Shown in pieces: positions 33,576 to 41,679 of a stretch of DNA of 64,000 bases. A model generated the notes under the pieces. It saw only the letters and a program-made list of their open reading frames with translations, searched no databases and was not told the origin of the DNA. A program made the translations under genes and the position numbers. This stretch comes from DASYQD01 sp036005845. Lineage in GTDB: Bacteria > Acidobacteriota > Thermoanaerobaculia > Multivoradales > JAIOJS01. Position 1 is the stretch's first letter. Each line of letters begins with the position of its first letter. Location of the stretch: positions 1-64,000 of the forward strand of contig DASYQD010000060.1 in assembly GCA_036005845.1 (NCBI GenBank). The letters are read 5' to 3'.

Positions 33576-35062
33576 CAGTGCCCGCCCTCCGCTTCGCCGG
33601 GCGCGTCGCTCAGGAGTGCGGCCACCACCTTCTCGAGATGCACGCCGCGCGAGCCCTTGACGAGCACCACGTCGCCGGGCCGAAGCTGCGCCTTCGCCCA
33701 CGCCGCCGCTTCGGCCGCGGTGGAGAACCAATGGGATTCGGCGCCGGCCGCGGCGCCTTCGACCAGCGCGCGCGACAGCTCGCCGACGCCGGCGACCGGC
33801 GCGAAGCCGAGCCGCGCCGCCGCCTCGCCCTCCTCGCGGTGGAAGCGCGGCGCCTCGGGGCCGAGCTCCAGCATGTCACCGAGCACCGCCCAATGGCGCT
33901 TGCCCGGCAGCGCGCGGGCGCTCTCGAGCGCGCGGCGTAGCGCCACCGGGTTGGAGTTGTAGCTGTCGTCGATCAGCGTCGCGCCGTTGCCCAGCGCGCG
34001 CACGGCGCCGCGGCCGCCCACCGGCGCCGCGGACGCCGCGGCCTCGACGATCGCCGCGAGCGGCACTCCGAGCGTGTGCGCGCAGGCGGCGGCGGCGAGG
34101 AAGTTCTCGGCGTTGTAGGCGCCATGCAGCGGCAGCTCCACGGCGGCCGCGCCCTCAGGCGTCACCAACCGGAAGCGCGTGCCACCCGGCTGAGTCTCAT
34201 CTGCGCGGCGGCCTGCGGCCGCCACGTTGCGCGCCGTCACGCCTTCGATGCGGTACTCGCTGTCGCCGCCGTACCAGACGACACGGCCGTTGCCGCGCGT
34301 CGTCCAGCGCGCCGCGATCCAGCGCACCCAGCGGTCGTCGGCATTGGCGACCACGAGGCCGTCGTTGGCAAGCCCTTCGAGCAGCTCGCTCTTCGCCGCG
34401 GCGATCGCTTCGAGCGAGCCCAGCCCTTCCAGATGCACCGGCCGCACGTTGGTGAACAGCGCCACGTCGGGCCGCGCCATGCGGCTGATCTCGGCCAGCT
34501 CGCCGGAGAGCGACATCCCCATCTCGGCGACCAGCCACTCGGTGTTCTCGGGCGTCGACAGCAGAGTCAGCGGGAAGCCGAGCAGGTTGTTGAGGTTGCC
34601 GGCGCTCTTGCTGACGCGGTACTTGCGGCCGAGGCAGAGCGCCAGCAGCTCCTTCGTCGTCGTCTTGCCCGACGAGCCGGTGATGCCGACGAGGTGCTGC
34701 GGCACCTCGCGGCGCACGGCACGGGTCAGCGCGTGGAGCGCGTCGTAAACCTTCGGCACGCGGATCAGCGCGCCGCTCGGCATCAGCGGCGTGGCGCCGG
34801 TGGCGGGACCACCGCCGGCGGCTGCCTCGGTGCCGTTGTCGACTTTGACCGCGCGCTCGACGACCGCGCCGGCGGCGCCGCGCTGCAGCGCCGCCACCAC
34901 GAAGTCGTGGCCGTCGACCCGCTCGCCACGGAGCGCGAAGAAGAGCTCGCCGCCTTCGACCCGGCGCGAGTCGAGGCTCGCCCGCGTCCAGCGCGCGTCG
35001 GGATCGCCGCGCAGGATCTCGCCACCCATGGCGACGGCCGCCTCAGCCACCGTTCGCCGCAT
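33575..35062 (-). CDS. murF: UDP-MurNAc-tripeptide-D-Ala-D-Ala ligase
   Basis: MurF (495 residues) adds D-Ala-D-Ala to the muropeptide precursor. The ATP loop is VGITGSSGKTTTKELLA, followed by AGNLNNLLGFPLTLL, the substrate-binding EMGMSLSGEL, and in the C-terminal domain LIDDSYNSNPVAL and LGDMLELG. The N-terminal domain holds a low-complexity Ala/Gly insert (about residues 78-95). It overlaps murE by 20 bases and mraY by one base. Confidence 0.95.
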   Translation of the reverse strand: MRRTVAEAAVAMGGEILRGDPDARWTRASLDSRRVEGGELFFALRGERVDGHDFVVAALQRGAAGAVVERAVKVDNGTEAAAGGGPATGATPLMPSGALIRVPKVYDALHALTRAVRREVPQHLVGITGSSGKTTTKELLALCLGRKYRVSKSAGNLNNLLGFPLTLLSTPENTEWLVAEMGMSLSGELAEISRMARPDVALFTNVRPVHLEGLGSLEAIAAAKSELLEGLANDGLVVANADDRWVRWIAARWTTRGNGRVVWYGGDSEYRIEGVTARNVAAAGRRADETQPGGTRFRLVTPEGAAAVELPLHGAYNAENFLAAAACAHTLGVPLAAIVEAAASAAPVGGRGAVRALGNGATLIDDSYNSNPVALRRALESARALPGKRHWAVLGDMLELGPEAPRFHREEGEAAARLGFAPVAGVGELSRALVEGAAAGAESHWFSTAAEAAAWAKAQLRPGDVVLVKGSRGVHLEKVVAALLSDAPGEAEGGH

Positions 35063-36542
35063 GAGCGCGCTCCTGCAGGGCGTGGACCGCTTCGTCGCGG
35101 TCCGAGAACGGATGCTTGGTGCCGGCGATCTCCTGGCCGGTCTCGTTGCCCTTGCCGGCGATGAGGATCGCCCAGTCCGGCGCGGCGATCGAGATCGTGC
35201 GGTGGATGGCGTCGCGGCGGTCGGGCAGCATGCGGTAGTTGCCGTTGCCGCTCGCGCGCACGCCCTCCTCGATCGCCGCCATGATCGACTGCGGGTCTTC
35301 GCTGCGCGGGTTGTCGGAGGTGACGACGACGAGGTCGGCGAGCTCGCCCGCCGCCCGGCCCATCAGCGGCCGCTTGCCGCGGTCGCGGTCGCCGCCGCAG
35401 CCGAAGACGACGGCGAGCTTGCGGTCGGGCGCGATGGCGCGCACGGCCTGCAGCGCGTTGCGCAGGCCGTCGTCAGTGTGCGCGTAGTCGACGAAGACGG
35501 GGAACGGCTGGCCGAGGTCGACCGGCTCCATGCGGCCGGGCACCGGCTTGACGTCGCGTAGGCCGGCGGCGACCGCGTCGTGCGGCAGTTGCAGCGCCTC
35601 GCCGACGGCAATCGCCGCCAGCGCGTTCTCGAGGTTGAACGGGCCGAGCAGCGGCGTGTCGAGGCGCAGCTCGCCGCGCGGCGTGGCGACGCGGCCGCGG
35701 ATCCCCTTGGGATCGAGCGTCGCCTCGAGCGCGCGCACGTCGCCGCCTTCGCCGTAGGTGACGAGACGCGGCTTGTCGCCGCGGCGAGCTCCGCCGCCGA
35801 GCTCGCTCACCAGGCGCGCGCCGTACGCGTCGCCGACGTTGACCACCGCGACGCCGTCCGCCTTCAACCGCTCGGTGAAGAGCCGCCGCTTGGCGCGGTA
35901 GTAGTCCTCCATCGTGCCGTGGAAGTCGAGGTGGTCGCGCGTCAGGTTGGTGAGCACGGCGACGTCGAAGCGCGTCTCGCCGAAGCGCTCGAGCACGAGC
36001 GCGTGCGACGAGGCCTCCATGCACGCCGCCTGCGCGCCGCGGTCGCGCATCGCGCGCAGGAGCTTGACGAGGTCGGAGACCTCCGGGGTCGTGCGTTGCG
36101 CCGGCAGCTCGAAGTCGCCGAACGCGTAGGAGATCGTGCCCAGCCGCCCGGCCGGCTTCCCCGCCGCCTCGAGCACCGCCTGGCAGATCCAGACGACCGT
36201 CGATTTGCCGTTGGTGCCGGTGACGCCGACCATCGTCATCTCGAGATCGGGCCGGCCGTAGAGCCGGTGCGCGAGCGGGCCGAGCAGCGTCCGCGGCTCC
36301 TCGGTGAGCAGCCACGGCACGTCGACCGGCTGCTCCGCCGGCGCCGCGGCGAGCACCGCCACGGCGCCGCGCTGCAGCGCGTCGGGCACGAAGCGGCGGC
36401 CGTCGAAGCGCGCGCCGGGCAGCGCGGCGAAGAGGTCGCCCACCTCGACGGCGCGCGAGTCGTGCTGGATGCCGGAGACCTCGACCGGCGCCTCGACGTC
36501 GCCGAGCACCGGCAGGTCGGCGAACAGCTCGGGCAAGCGCAT
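35043..36542 (-). CDS. murE: UDP-MurNAc-dipeptide-diamino acid ligase
   Basis: MurE (499 residues) adds the third amino acid of the stem peptide. ATP loop GVTGTNGKSTVVWICQAVL, EASSHALVLERFG, TNLTRDHLDFHGTMEDYY, VFVDYAHTDDGLRNAL and CGGDRDRGKRPLMG are present. In the C-terminal domain TSDNPRSEDP is the DNPR signature that selects meso-diaminopimelate, so a Gram-negative type stem peptide is expected. A later DWAILIAGKGNETGQ segment is typical. Confidence 0.96.
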   Translation of the reverse strand: MRLPELFADLPVLGDVEAPVEVSGIQHDSRAVEVGDLFAALPGARFDGRRFVPDALQRGAVAVLAAAPAEQPVDVPWLLTEEPRTLLGPLAHRLYGRPDLEMTMVGVTGTNGKSTVVWICQAVLEAAGKPAGRLGTISYAFGDFELPAQRTTPEVSDLVKLLRAMRDRGAQAACMEASSHALVLERFGETRFDVAVLTNLTRDHLDFHGTMEDYYRAKRRLFTERLKADGVAVVNVGDAYGARLVSELGGGARRGDKPRLVTYGEGGDVRALEATLDPKGIRGRVATPRGELRLDTPLLGPFNLENALAAIAVGEALQLPHDAVAAGLRDVKPVPGRMEPVDLGQPFPVFVDYAHTDDGLRNALQAVRAIAPDRKLAVVFGCGGDRDRGKRPLMGRAAGELADLVVVTSDNPRSEDPQSIMAAIEEGVRASGNGNYRMLPDRRDAIHRTISIAAPDWAILIAGKGNETGQEIAGTKHPFSDRDEAVHALQERAHAANGG

Positions 36543-38563
36543 CAGTGCGCGCCTCCGCCGGCTCCACCGGAAGCGGCGGCGGCAACCGGCGGCGCCACGG
36601 TCGCCGCGCGGCCGACCACGGTCACCGTGGTCTGCGTTGCCGCGACGGGCGTGAACGGCGCCGGCGCCGCGAGCTCATCCGGACTACTCGCTCCGTCGGT
36701 CCACGACGCGCTGGCGGGCCCGTCGAGCGCATCGCCCTCGCCGGCCTCGAGACCGGGCAGCGTCGCTGGCGCCTGCGCCTGGGGTCCGACGACCCGCGGC
36801 GGCGCGCTCGCGAGCTGCACCGTCGGCGCGCCCATCGCCGGCTGCGACGGCGGAATCAGCTCCGGCGCGAGCGGCTCGGCAGGCTCCGGCGGCGGCGCCA
36901 GGCCCGGCTGCGGCGGCACGCCCCAATAGAGCAGCACCTGCCGCGCGATCGACGCGAACGCGGGCGCCGCGACGAGGCCGCCGTAGTACACCGGCCACGG
37001 CTCGTCGAGCGCCACGACACCGACGAGCCGCGGATCGCCGATCGGCGCGTAGCCGACGAAGCTCGACACGAAGTAGCGGTGCGAGTAGCGGCCGCCGACC
37101 ACCTTCTGCGCCGTGCCCGTCTTGCCCGCCACCGGGTAGCCGTCGATCGCCGCTTGGCGACCCGTGCCGGCGCGCACCACCTCGGAGAGCAGCTCCTCGA
37201 GCTGCGTCGCCACCGCGGGGGTCAGCGCCTGCCCCTGCTCGAACGGCTCGTCGAGCCGCTCGACGCCGTGCTCGCCCTCGACGCTGGCGACGACGTGCGG
37301 CCGCAGCAGGCGCCCGCCGTTGGCCACCGCCGCCATGGCGCGCGCGAGCTGCAGCGTCGTCACCGACACCTCCTGCCCGAACGACACGTACGCCTTCGAC
37401 AGCGGCGACCAGGAACGCAGCGGACGCACGATGCCCGGGCTCTCGCCGGGGAGGTCGACGGCCGTGCGCTCGCCGAAGCCGAGGGCGCGCACCTGCTCGT
37501 AGAGGCGCTGCTGGCCGAGCAGCAGCGCCAGCTTGATCATGCCGACGTTGCTCGACTTGGCGAGCACCTGCCGCACGGTCAGCCGGCCATAGCGGTCGTG
37601 GTCGCGGATCAGCACGCCCGCGAGCGTGATGCCGCCCTGCTCGCAGTCGAGGACGTCGTCAGGCGTGAGCAGCCCGTGCGCCAGCACCGCCGCGGCGGTG
37701 ACCATCTTGAAGGTGGAGCCGGGCTCGTAGGCATCGGTCACGGCGCCCACTTTCCACCGTCCCTGTGGCGCTTCCGCGAAGCGGTTGGGGTCGAACGATG
37801 GCATCGTCGCCATGCCGAGGATGGCGCCCGTCTGCGGGTCGAGCACCAGCGCCGTGCCGCCGCGGGCGTGGTTCTTCTCGACCGCGGCGGCGAGCTCCTT
37901 CTCGACGATGTACTGGACGGTGGCGTCGACGGTGAGGTGCAAGTCGGCGCCCGGCAGCGCCTCGACGGTGGCGAGCCGCGGCGACAGCAGCGTGCGCCGG
38001 TGCGCGTCGCGCAGCACGGTGCGGCGGCCGGCGCGGCCGGCGATCAGGCGGTCGTAGTGCGCCTCCAAGCCGGCGAGGCCCTTGTGGTCGGTGCCGACGA
38101 AGCCGAGCACCTGCGCGCCGAGCTCGCGCATCGGGTAGTAGCGCTTGCTCTCGCGCACGAAGTGGATGCCGGGCAGGTTCAGCGCGCGCACCGCGTCGGC
38201 CACCGGCGGGTCGAGCTTGCGGGCGACGAAGACGAAGTCGCGCTCGGAGCGCAGGCGCTGCTCGAGCTCAGGGGCGTCGAGGTGGAGCACCGTGGCGAGG
38301 CGGTGCGCCGTCGTCTTCGCGTCGACCACCGCCTGCGGGTCGGCGGTCACCGACTCGACGTCGACCGACACCGCCAGCACGCGGCCGCGTGCGTCGTAGA
38401 TCGTGCCGCGCGGCGGCTCGAGGTCGAGCACACGCTGGTGCTGCTGCGCCGCCTTCTTGGCGTAGTGGTCGTGGCGCTCGACCTGCAGCCAGTAGAGGCG
38501 CGCGCCGAGGGCCGCGAACCAGAGCGCCGCGGCGGCGACCGCGAAGGGTCCGCGCGAGGTCAC
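36542..38563 (-). CDS. ftsI: Division-specific penicillin-binding protein (FtsI/PBP3)
   Basis: FtsI (673 residues), the septal transpeptidase working with FtsW. One N-terminal membrane anchor (FAVAAAALWFAALGARLYWL) is followed by a PBP dimer domain (PPRGTIYDARGRVLAVSVDV) and the transpeptidase domain. That domain carries EPGSTFKMVTAA (SxxK), AKSSNVGMIKL (SxN) and VAGKTGTAQKV (KTG). The last 120 residues are a Pro/Ala/Thr-rich tail without a clear PASTA repeat, longer than in most relatives. It overlaps ftsL by 4 bases. Confidence 0.95.
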   Translation of the reverse strand: MTSRGPFAVAAAALWFAALGARLYWLQVERHDHYAKKAAQQHQRVLDLEPPRGTIYDARGRVLAVSVDVESVTADPQAVVDAKTTAHRLATVLHLDAPELEQRLRSERDFVFVARKLDPPVADAVRALNLPGIHFVRESKRYYPMRELGAQVLGFVGTDHKGLAGLEAHYDRLIAGRAGRRTVLRDAHRRTLLSPRLATVEALPGADLHLTVDATVQYIVEKELAAAVEKNHARGGTALVLDPQTGAILGMATMPSFDPNRFAEAPQGRWKVGAVTDAYEPGSTFKMVTAAAVLAHGLLTPDDVLDCEQGGITLAGVLIRDHDRYGRLTVRQVLAKSSNVGMIKLALLLGQQRLYEQVRALGFGERTAVDLPGESPGIVRPLRSWSPLSKAYVSFGQEVSVTTLQLARAMAAVANGGRLLRPHVVASVEGEHGVERLDEPFEQGQALTPAVATQLEELLSEVVRAGTGRQAAIDGYPVAGKTGTAQKVVGGRYSHRYFVSSFVGYAPIGDPRLVGVVALDEPWPVYYGGLVAAPAFASIARQVLLYWGVPPQPGLAPPPEPAEPLAPELIPPSQPAMGAPTVQLASAPPRVVGPQAQAPATLPGLEAGEGDALDGPASASWTDGASSPDELAAPAPFTPVAATQTTVTVVGRAATVAPPVAAAASGGAGGGAH

Positions 38564-39078
38564 GGCGTCGCCGCTCCGTTCGGCGGCGATGCCGTGCTGG
38601 GCGCGGCCGGTGCGGCAGGCGCCGCCGCGCTCGGCGGCACCGGCGGCGGCGGTACGGGCGCCGCGGCGGCGGCCGCCGCGCCGCCCGCGAAGACGAGCTG
38701 CGACAGCTCGGGCGGCTTCATCCCCAGCTCCCGGCTCGCCCGCGCCTCGACGCGCTGCGGGCTCGACAGGTACGCCTCTTCCAGGCGCAGGTGGCGCTCG
38801 CGCCGCTCGAGCTCGTGGAGCTTCGTCTCCAGACCGTCGACGCGATAGCCGCTGCCGAGCAGCTCGAGGTGGACCCAGGTGTAGCCGAGCAGCGAAAGCC
38901 CGACGACGAGCACGGCCACGGCGACGCGGCCGAGCTCGCGCATGCGGCGGCGGTCGCGCTGCCGCACCAGGTAGCGGTTGCGCGGCGGGCGGGGGAGGAG
39001 GTAGGGGGTCTTCAAGCGGCTGCTCGCTAGAGGTCCGGCGCGGGAGGGGTGGTCGGGCATCGGCGCGTGCTCGTTCAC
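38560..39078 (-). CDS. ftsL: FtsL-like cell division protein
   Basis: A small single-span protein (172 residues) in the ftsL position. A basic N-terminal tail is followed by a membrane helix (VAVAVLVVGLSLLGYTWVHL) and a coiled-coil stretch (LETKLHELERRERHLRLEEA) ending in the short ASRELGMKPP motif common in FtsL/DivIC proteins. The C-terminal 50 residues are an Ala/Pro-rich tail. Sequence similarity in this family is low, so position and topology carry the call. A second in-frame ATG is at codon 7. Confidence 0.85.
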   Translation of the reverse strand: MNEHAPMPDHPSRAGPLASSRLKTPYLLPRPPRNRYLVRQRDRRRMRELGRVAVAVLVVGLSLLGYTWVHLELLGSGYRVDGLETKLHELERRERHLRLEEAYLSSPQRVEARASRELGMKPPELSQLVFAGGAAAAAAAPVPPPPVPPSAAAPAAPAAPSTASPPNGAATP

Positions 39079-39088
39079 TGGCGCGGCG

Positions 39089-40045
39089 TCACACCAGCTT
39101 GCGCGCGGCGCGCAGACGCGCCGAGCGCGCCCGCGGGTTGATGGCGATCTCTGCTTCGCTCGGCCGCATCGCCTTGCGCGTGAGCAGCTCGACGATGCGA
39201 TCCTCTTCGCGCTGGCGCCCGGTCGTCGGGTCGCGCAGCGGGTCGGCCCAGGCCTTGAGGCGATGTTTCACCATACGGTCCTCCAGGCTGTGGTACGAGA
39301 TGACGACCAGCCGGCCGTCGGGCCGCATCAGCCGCACCGCTTCGCCGAGCAGCCGCTCGAGCTGCTGCAGCTCCTCGTTGACGGCGATGCGCAGCGCCTG
39401 GAAGACGCGCGTGGCGGAATCGATCCGCCCCTCCTTGCGCCGTCCGCCCTTGGCGCGGTAGACGAGCTCGCGCAGCTCGCGCGTCGTGCGCACCGGCCGC
39501 TGCACCCGCGCCGCCGCGATCGTCTGCGCGATGCGGCGCGCCATCCGCTCCTCTCCGAACTCGCTGAAGATCTGTTGCAACTGTTCCTCCGGCGCCTCGT
39601 TGACGAGGTCGAACGCCGATGTGGATTCCTCTCCTCCCCCCGTGTCGATACCCTTCTCGTTGCCTCCACTCATCCGCATGTCCAAAGGCCCTTCCTGCTG
39701 CAGGCTGAAGCCGCGCTCGGCCGAGTCGAGCTGCAGCGACGAGACGCCGAGGTCGGCGAGCACTCCTCCCTCGAGTGCTTCCTCCCCCAGCGCCGCTTCG
39801 AGCTCCGAGAAGCGCGCCCGCACCAGCCGCACGCGCTCGCCGAATGGCCGCAGCCGCTCGGCGGCGAGCGCGAGCGCCTGCGGGTCGCGATCGAGACCCA
39901 GGAGGCGCGCTCGCTCGCCGCGGCGCAGCAGCGCCTCGGCGTGGCCGCCCAGCCCGACCGTGCAATCGGCGAAGAGACCGCCGCGCTCGGGAGCGAGCAG
40001 CGTGACGGCCTCCTCCACCATCACCGGCCGGTGGATCGGCGACAT
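39089..40045 (-). CDS. rsmH: 16S rRNA (cytosine-1402 N4) methyltransferase
   Basis: RsmH (MraW, 318 residues) methylates C1402 of 16S rRNA. It shows HRPVMVEEAVTLL at the start, the SAM site DCTVGLGGHAEALL, LGLDRDPQAL, ADLGVSSLQLD, FQALRIAVNEELQQLE and ISYHSLEDRMVKHRL. An 18-residue insertion rich in Gly/Glu/Ser (about 125-142, NEKGIDTGGGEESTS) interrupts the usual GPLDMRMD stretch. It is 37 bases after mraZ. Confidence 0.96.
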   Translation of the reverse strand: MSPIHRPVMVEEAVTLLAPERGGLFADCTVGLGGHAEALLRRGERARLLGLDRDPQALALAAERLRPFGERVRLVRARFSELEAALGEEALEGGVLADLGVSSLQLDSAERGFSLQQEGPLDMRMSGGNEKGIDTGGGEESTSAFDLVNEAPEEQLQQIFSEFGEERMARRIAQTIAAARVQRPVRTTRELRELVYRAKGGRRKEGRIDSATRVFQALRIAVNEELQQLERLLGEAVRLMRPDGRLVVISYHSLEDRMVKHRLKAWADPLRDPTTGRQREEDRIVELLTRKAMRPSEAEIAINPRARSARLRAARKLV

Positions 40046-40082
40046 GACGATTCAAAGAGCTGTTGGCCGCCGGCCGCGTTCG

Positions 40083-40523
40083 CTAGAAGCCGCGCTCGCT
40101 CAGCGCCTGCAGGTCGTCGTCGGTGAGCGGCTCGGACTCGAGGCGCGCCGTGAAGCGCTCGTGGTTCCACACTTCGAGATAGTCGATGCGCCCCGCCACC
40201 ACCACCTCGCCGCTCATCGCCGCCTTGTCGCGCAGCAGCGCCGGGATCAACACCCTGCCCTGCGGGTCGAGCCGCGTCTGCGCGCCGAAGTAGTTGACGC
40301 GCTCGAGAAAACGGTTGCGCGCCTTGTCGGACTTCGGCATGGCGAGGAGCTTCGTCTCGAGGTCCTCCCACACAGGCAGCGGGTAGATGCGAGTCGACTC
40401 GGCGGAGGGCGAGGTGATGAAAACCTCGGATCCCCACCGCTCCTCCAGCTGGCGCCGGAAGTCGGTAGGGATCTTGAGCCGTCCTCGATCGTCGACGGTC
40501 GCCGATGCGCTGCCTCGAAACAT
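40083..40523 (-). CDS. mraZ: Transcriptional regulator MraZ
   Basis: MraZ (146 residues) contains two AbrB-like SpoVT half-domains (FRGSASATVDDRGRLKIPTD and QTRLDPQGRVLIPALLRDKA). It binds repeats upstream of its own gene and regulates the dcw cluster. A GGGAG site lies 4 bases before the ATG. The promoter region directly upstream contains four GTGG repeats spaced 9-11 bases, matching MraZ operator design. Confidence 0.97.
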   Translation of the reverse strand: MFRGSASATVDDRGRLKIPTDFRRQLEERWGSEVFITSPSAESTRIYPLPVWEDLETKLLAMPKSDKARNRFLERVNYFGAQTRLDPQGRVLIPALLRDKAAMSGEVVVAGRIDYLEVWNHERFTARLESEPLTDDDLQALSERGF

Positions 40524-40565
40524 GCCGCTCCCGCAGTGGTGGTGTCGACAGGTGCCTGAGGTGGG

Positions 40566-40616
40566 AGTCTAGAGTGTTCGGGCCACTTTTGTCCACTTTT
40601 GGCCCACTCTGGCCAC
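40566..40616 (-). promoter_or_regulatory. dcw promoter overlapping MraZ-type operator repeats
   Basis: On the minus strand, TGGACA (40595-40590), an 18-base spacer and TAGACT (40571-40566) make a sigma-70-like promoter about 45 bases before mraZ. Four GTGG boxes start at 40616, 40607, 40596 and 40586. The last two read AAAAGTGG-AC-AAAAGTGG, equal to AAAGTGG repeats with 3-base gaps, the motif described for MraZ in mollicutes. The -35 hexamer sits inside the boxes, so MraZ would block RNA polymerase. Confidence 0.75.
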
Positions 40617-40743
40617 ACAGAGCCCGCGCGAGAGACTTCTGTGACCCGTCGAGGCGCAAATCGGGCGTAATTTCGAGCTTCCGGCGCCTTGGCCCTGCCG
40701 GTGGACCGAGAAGTCAGCGATCGTCGGACAGGCGATCAGCCGG

Positions 40744-40761
40744 AACAGCCGATTGGCTGTT
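40744..40761. terminator. Hairpin after the eCIS operon, possible weak terminator
   Basis: AACAGCC-GATT-GGCTGTT forms a 7-bp stem 20 bases past the last eCIS gene stop, in the gap before the mraZ promoter. No T-run follows on the minus strand, so read-through into the dcw region is possible. Confidence 0.35.
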
Positions 40762-40781
40762 ACCAGATTCGCTCGGCCGTA

Positions 40782-41661
40782 TCAGCGAAGCTGGAACTTC
40801 CAGATCTTGAGCGATGCCTCCCACTTCTTGCCCTTGTCGGCGCGCATGCTGTTCCCTGCTTGGTGCGGTCGGTGATGAAGCCGTCGAAGCCGGCCTTCTC
40901 GTAGCGCCGGAACCCGGAGACCGCGCTCGCGGACGATGAGGATGCAGTTGAGCCGCACGTCGTGCTCGAGCGCGGCGTTGGAGGTGAAACGTTGCTGGAG
41001 CTCGAGCACCGTGTCGCGGGGAAAACCTTCCTCTTTGGCCACCCGCGCCTTGCCCTCGCGCGCGGCGAGCAGCGACTCGAGCTGTTCGAGCTCCTCGCCG
41101 TGGAAGTCGTCGAGCAACCGCCGGCGGCCGACCTTCGCCAGCACCTCGGCGAGCTCGGCGTCGGTCGAGCCGCGCAGCAGCGTCAGGATCGCCTGCTCGT
41201 CGTCGTCGAGGGTCGGTCCGTCGAGCATCTCTTCGATGAGGAGGACTTTGCGACGCACGGGCAGGATGTAGAGGCTGTCGCCGGGCTGCCAGCGGCGCAC
41301 GATCTCGCGCGCCATGTTGTCGTCCTGGAAGCCGCCGAGGATGCGGCGCTCGGTGTCGAGGAAGGTCAGGGCCGTCGCCTCCGTCGCGCTCCGGCGCGGC
41401 GGGCCCCGTCTCCCCCAGCGCGGTGCGAGACGCGCGCTCGGCTTCCCGGCCCGCCTCTTGCTCCGTGACGTCGGCGGGATGGCTGAGCTCGACCTCCTGC
41501 GCCGGCCGTCCTGATCGCAGCAGCGACGCGACGGCGCGATTGCCCACCGTCCGCTGCAGCTCGAGGATCGGCGAGGCCTTTGCGGAGGGTGCGGCCTGCC
41601 GGCGATTTCCGCCCGGCGCCGTCGGCGTGCTTCCCTTGGCTCGCGAGCGGGTGCAGGGCAT
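40782..41661 (-). pseudogene. Frameshifted eCIS cargo-type gene
   Basis: The gene starts with ATG at 41661 and the N-terminal signature ILELQRTVGNRAVASLL seen in the two intact cargo genes. The frame shifts near 41360-41410; the next frame reads TALTFLDTERRILGGFQDDN, then MAREIVRRWQPGDSLYILPV, KVLLIEEMLDGPTLDDDEQA and a helical domain to about 40920. There a second shift is seen, since GFRRYEKAGFDGFITDRTK lies in another frame, before the end at 40782. It has no DUF4157 domain. I cannot tell true decay from sequencing errors in GC runs. Function unknown; it is the last gene of the eCIS operon. Confidence 0.65.
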
Positions 41662-41679
41662 GGCTACTCCCAGCCGGGC

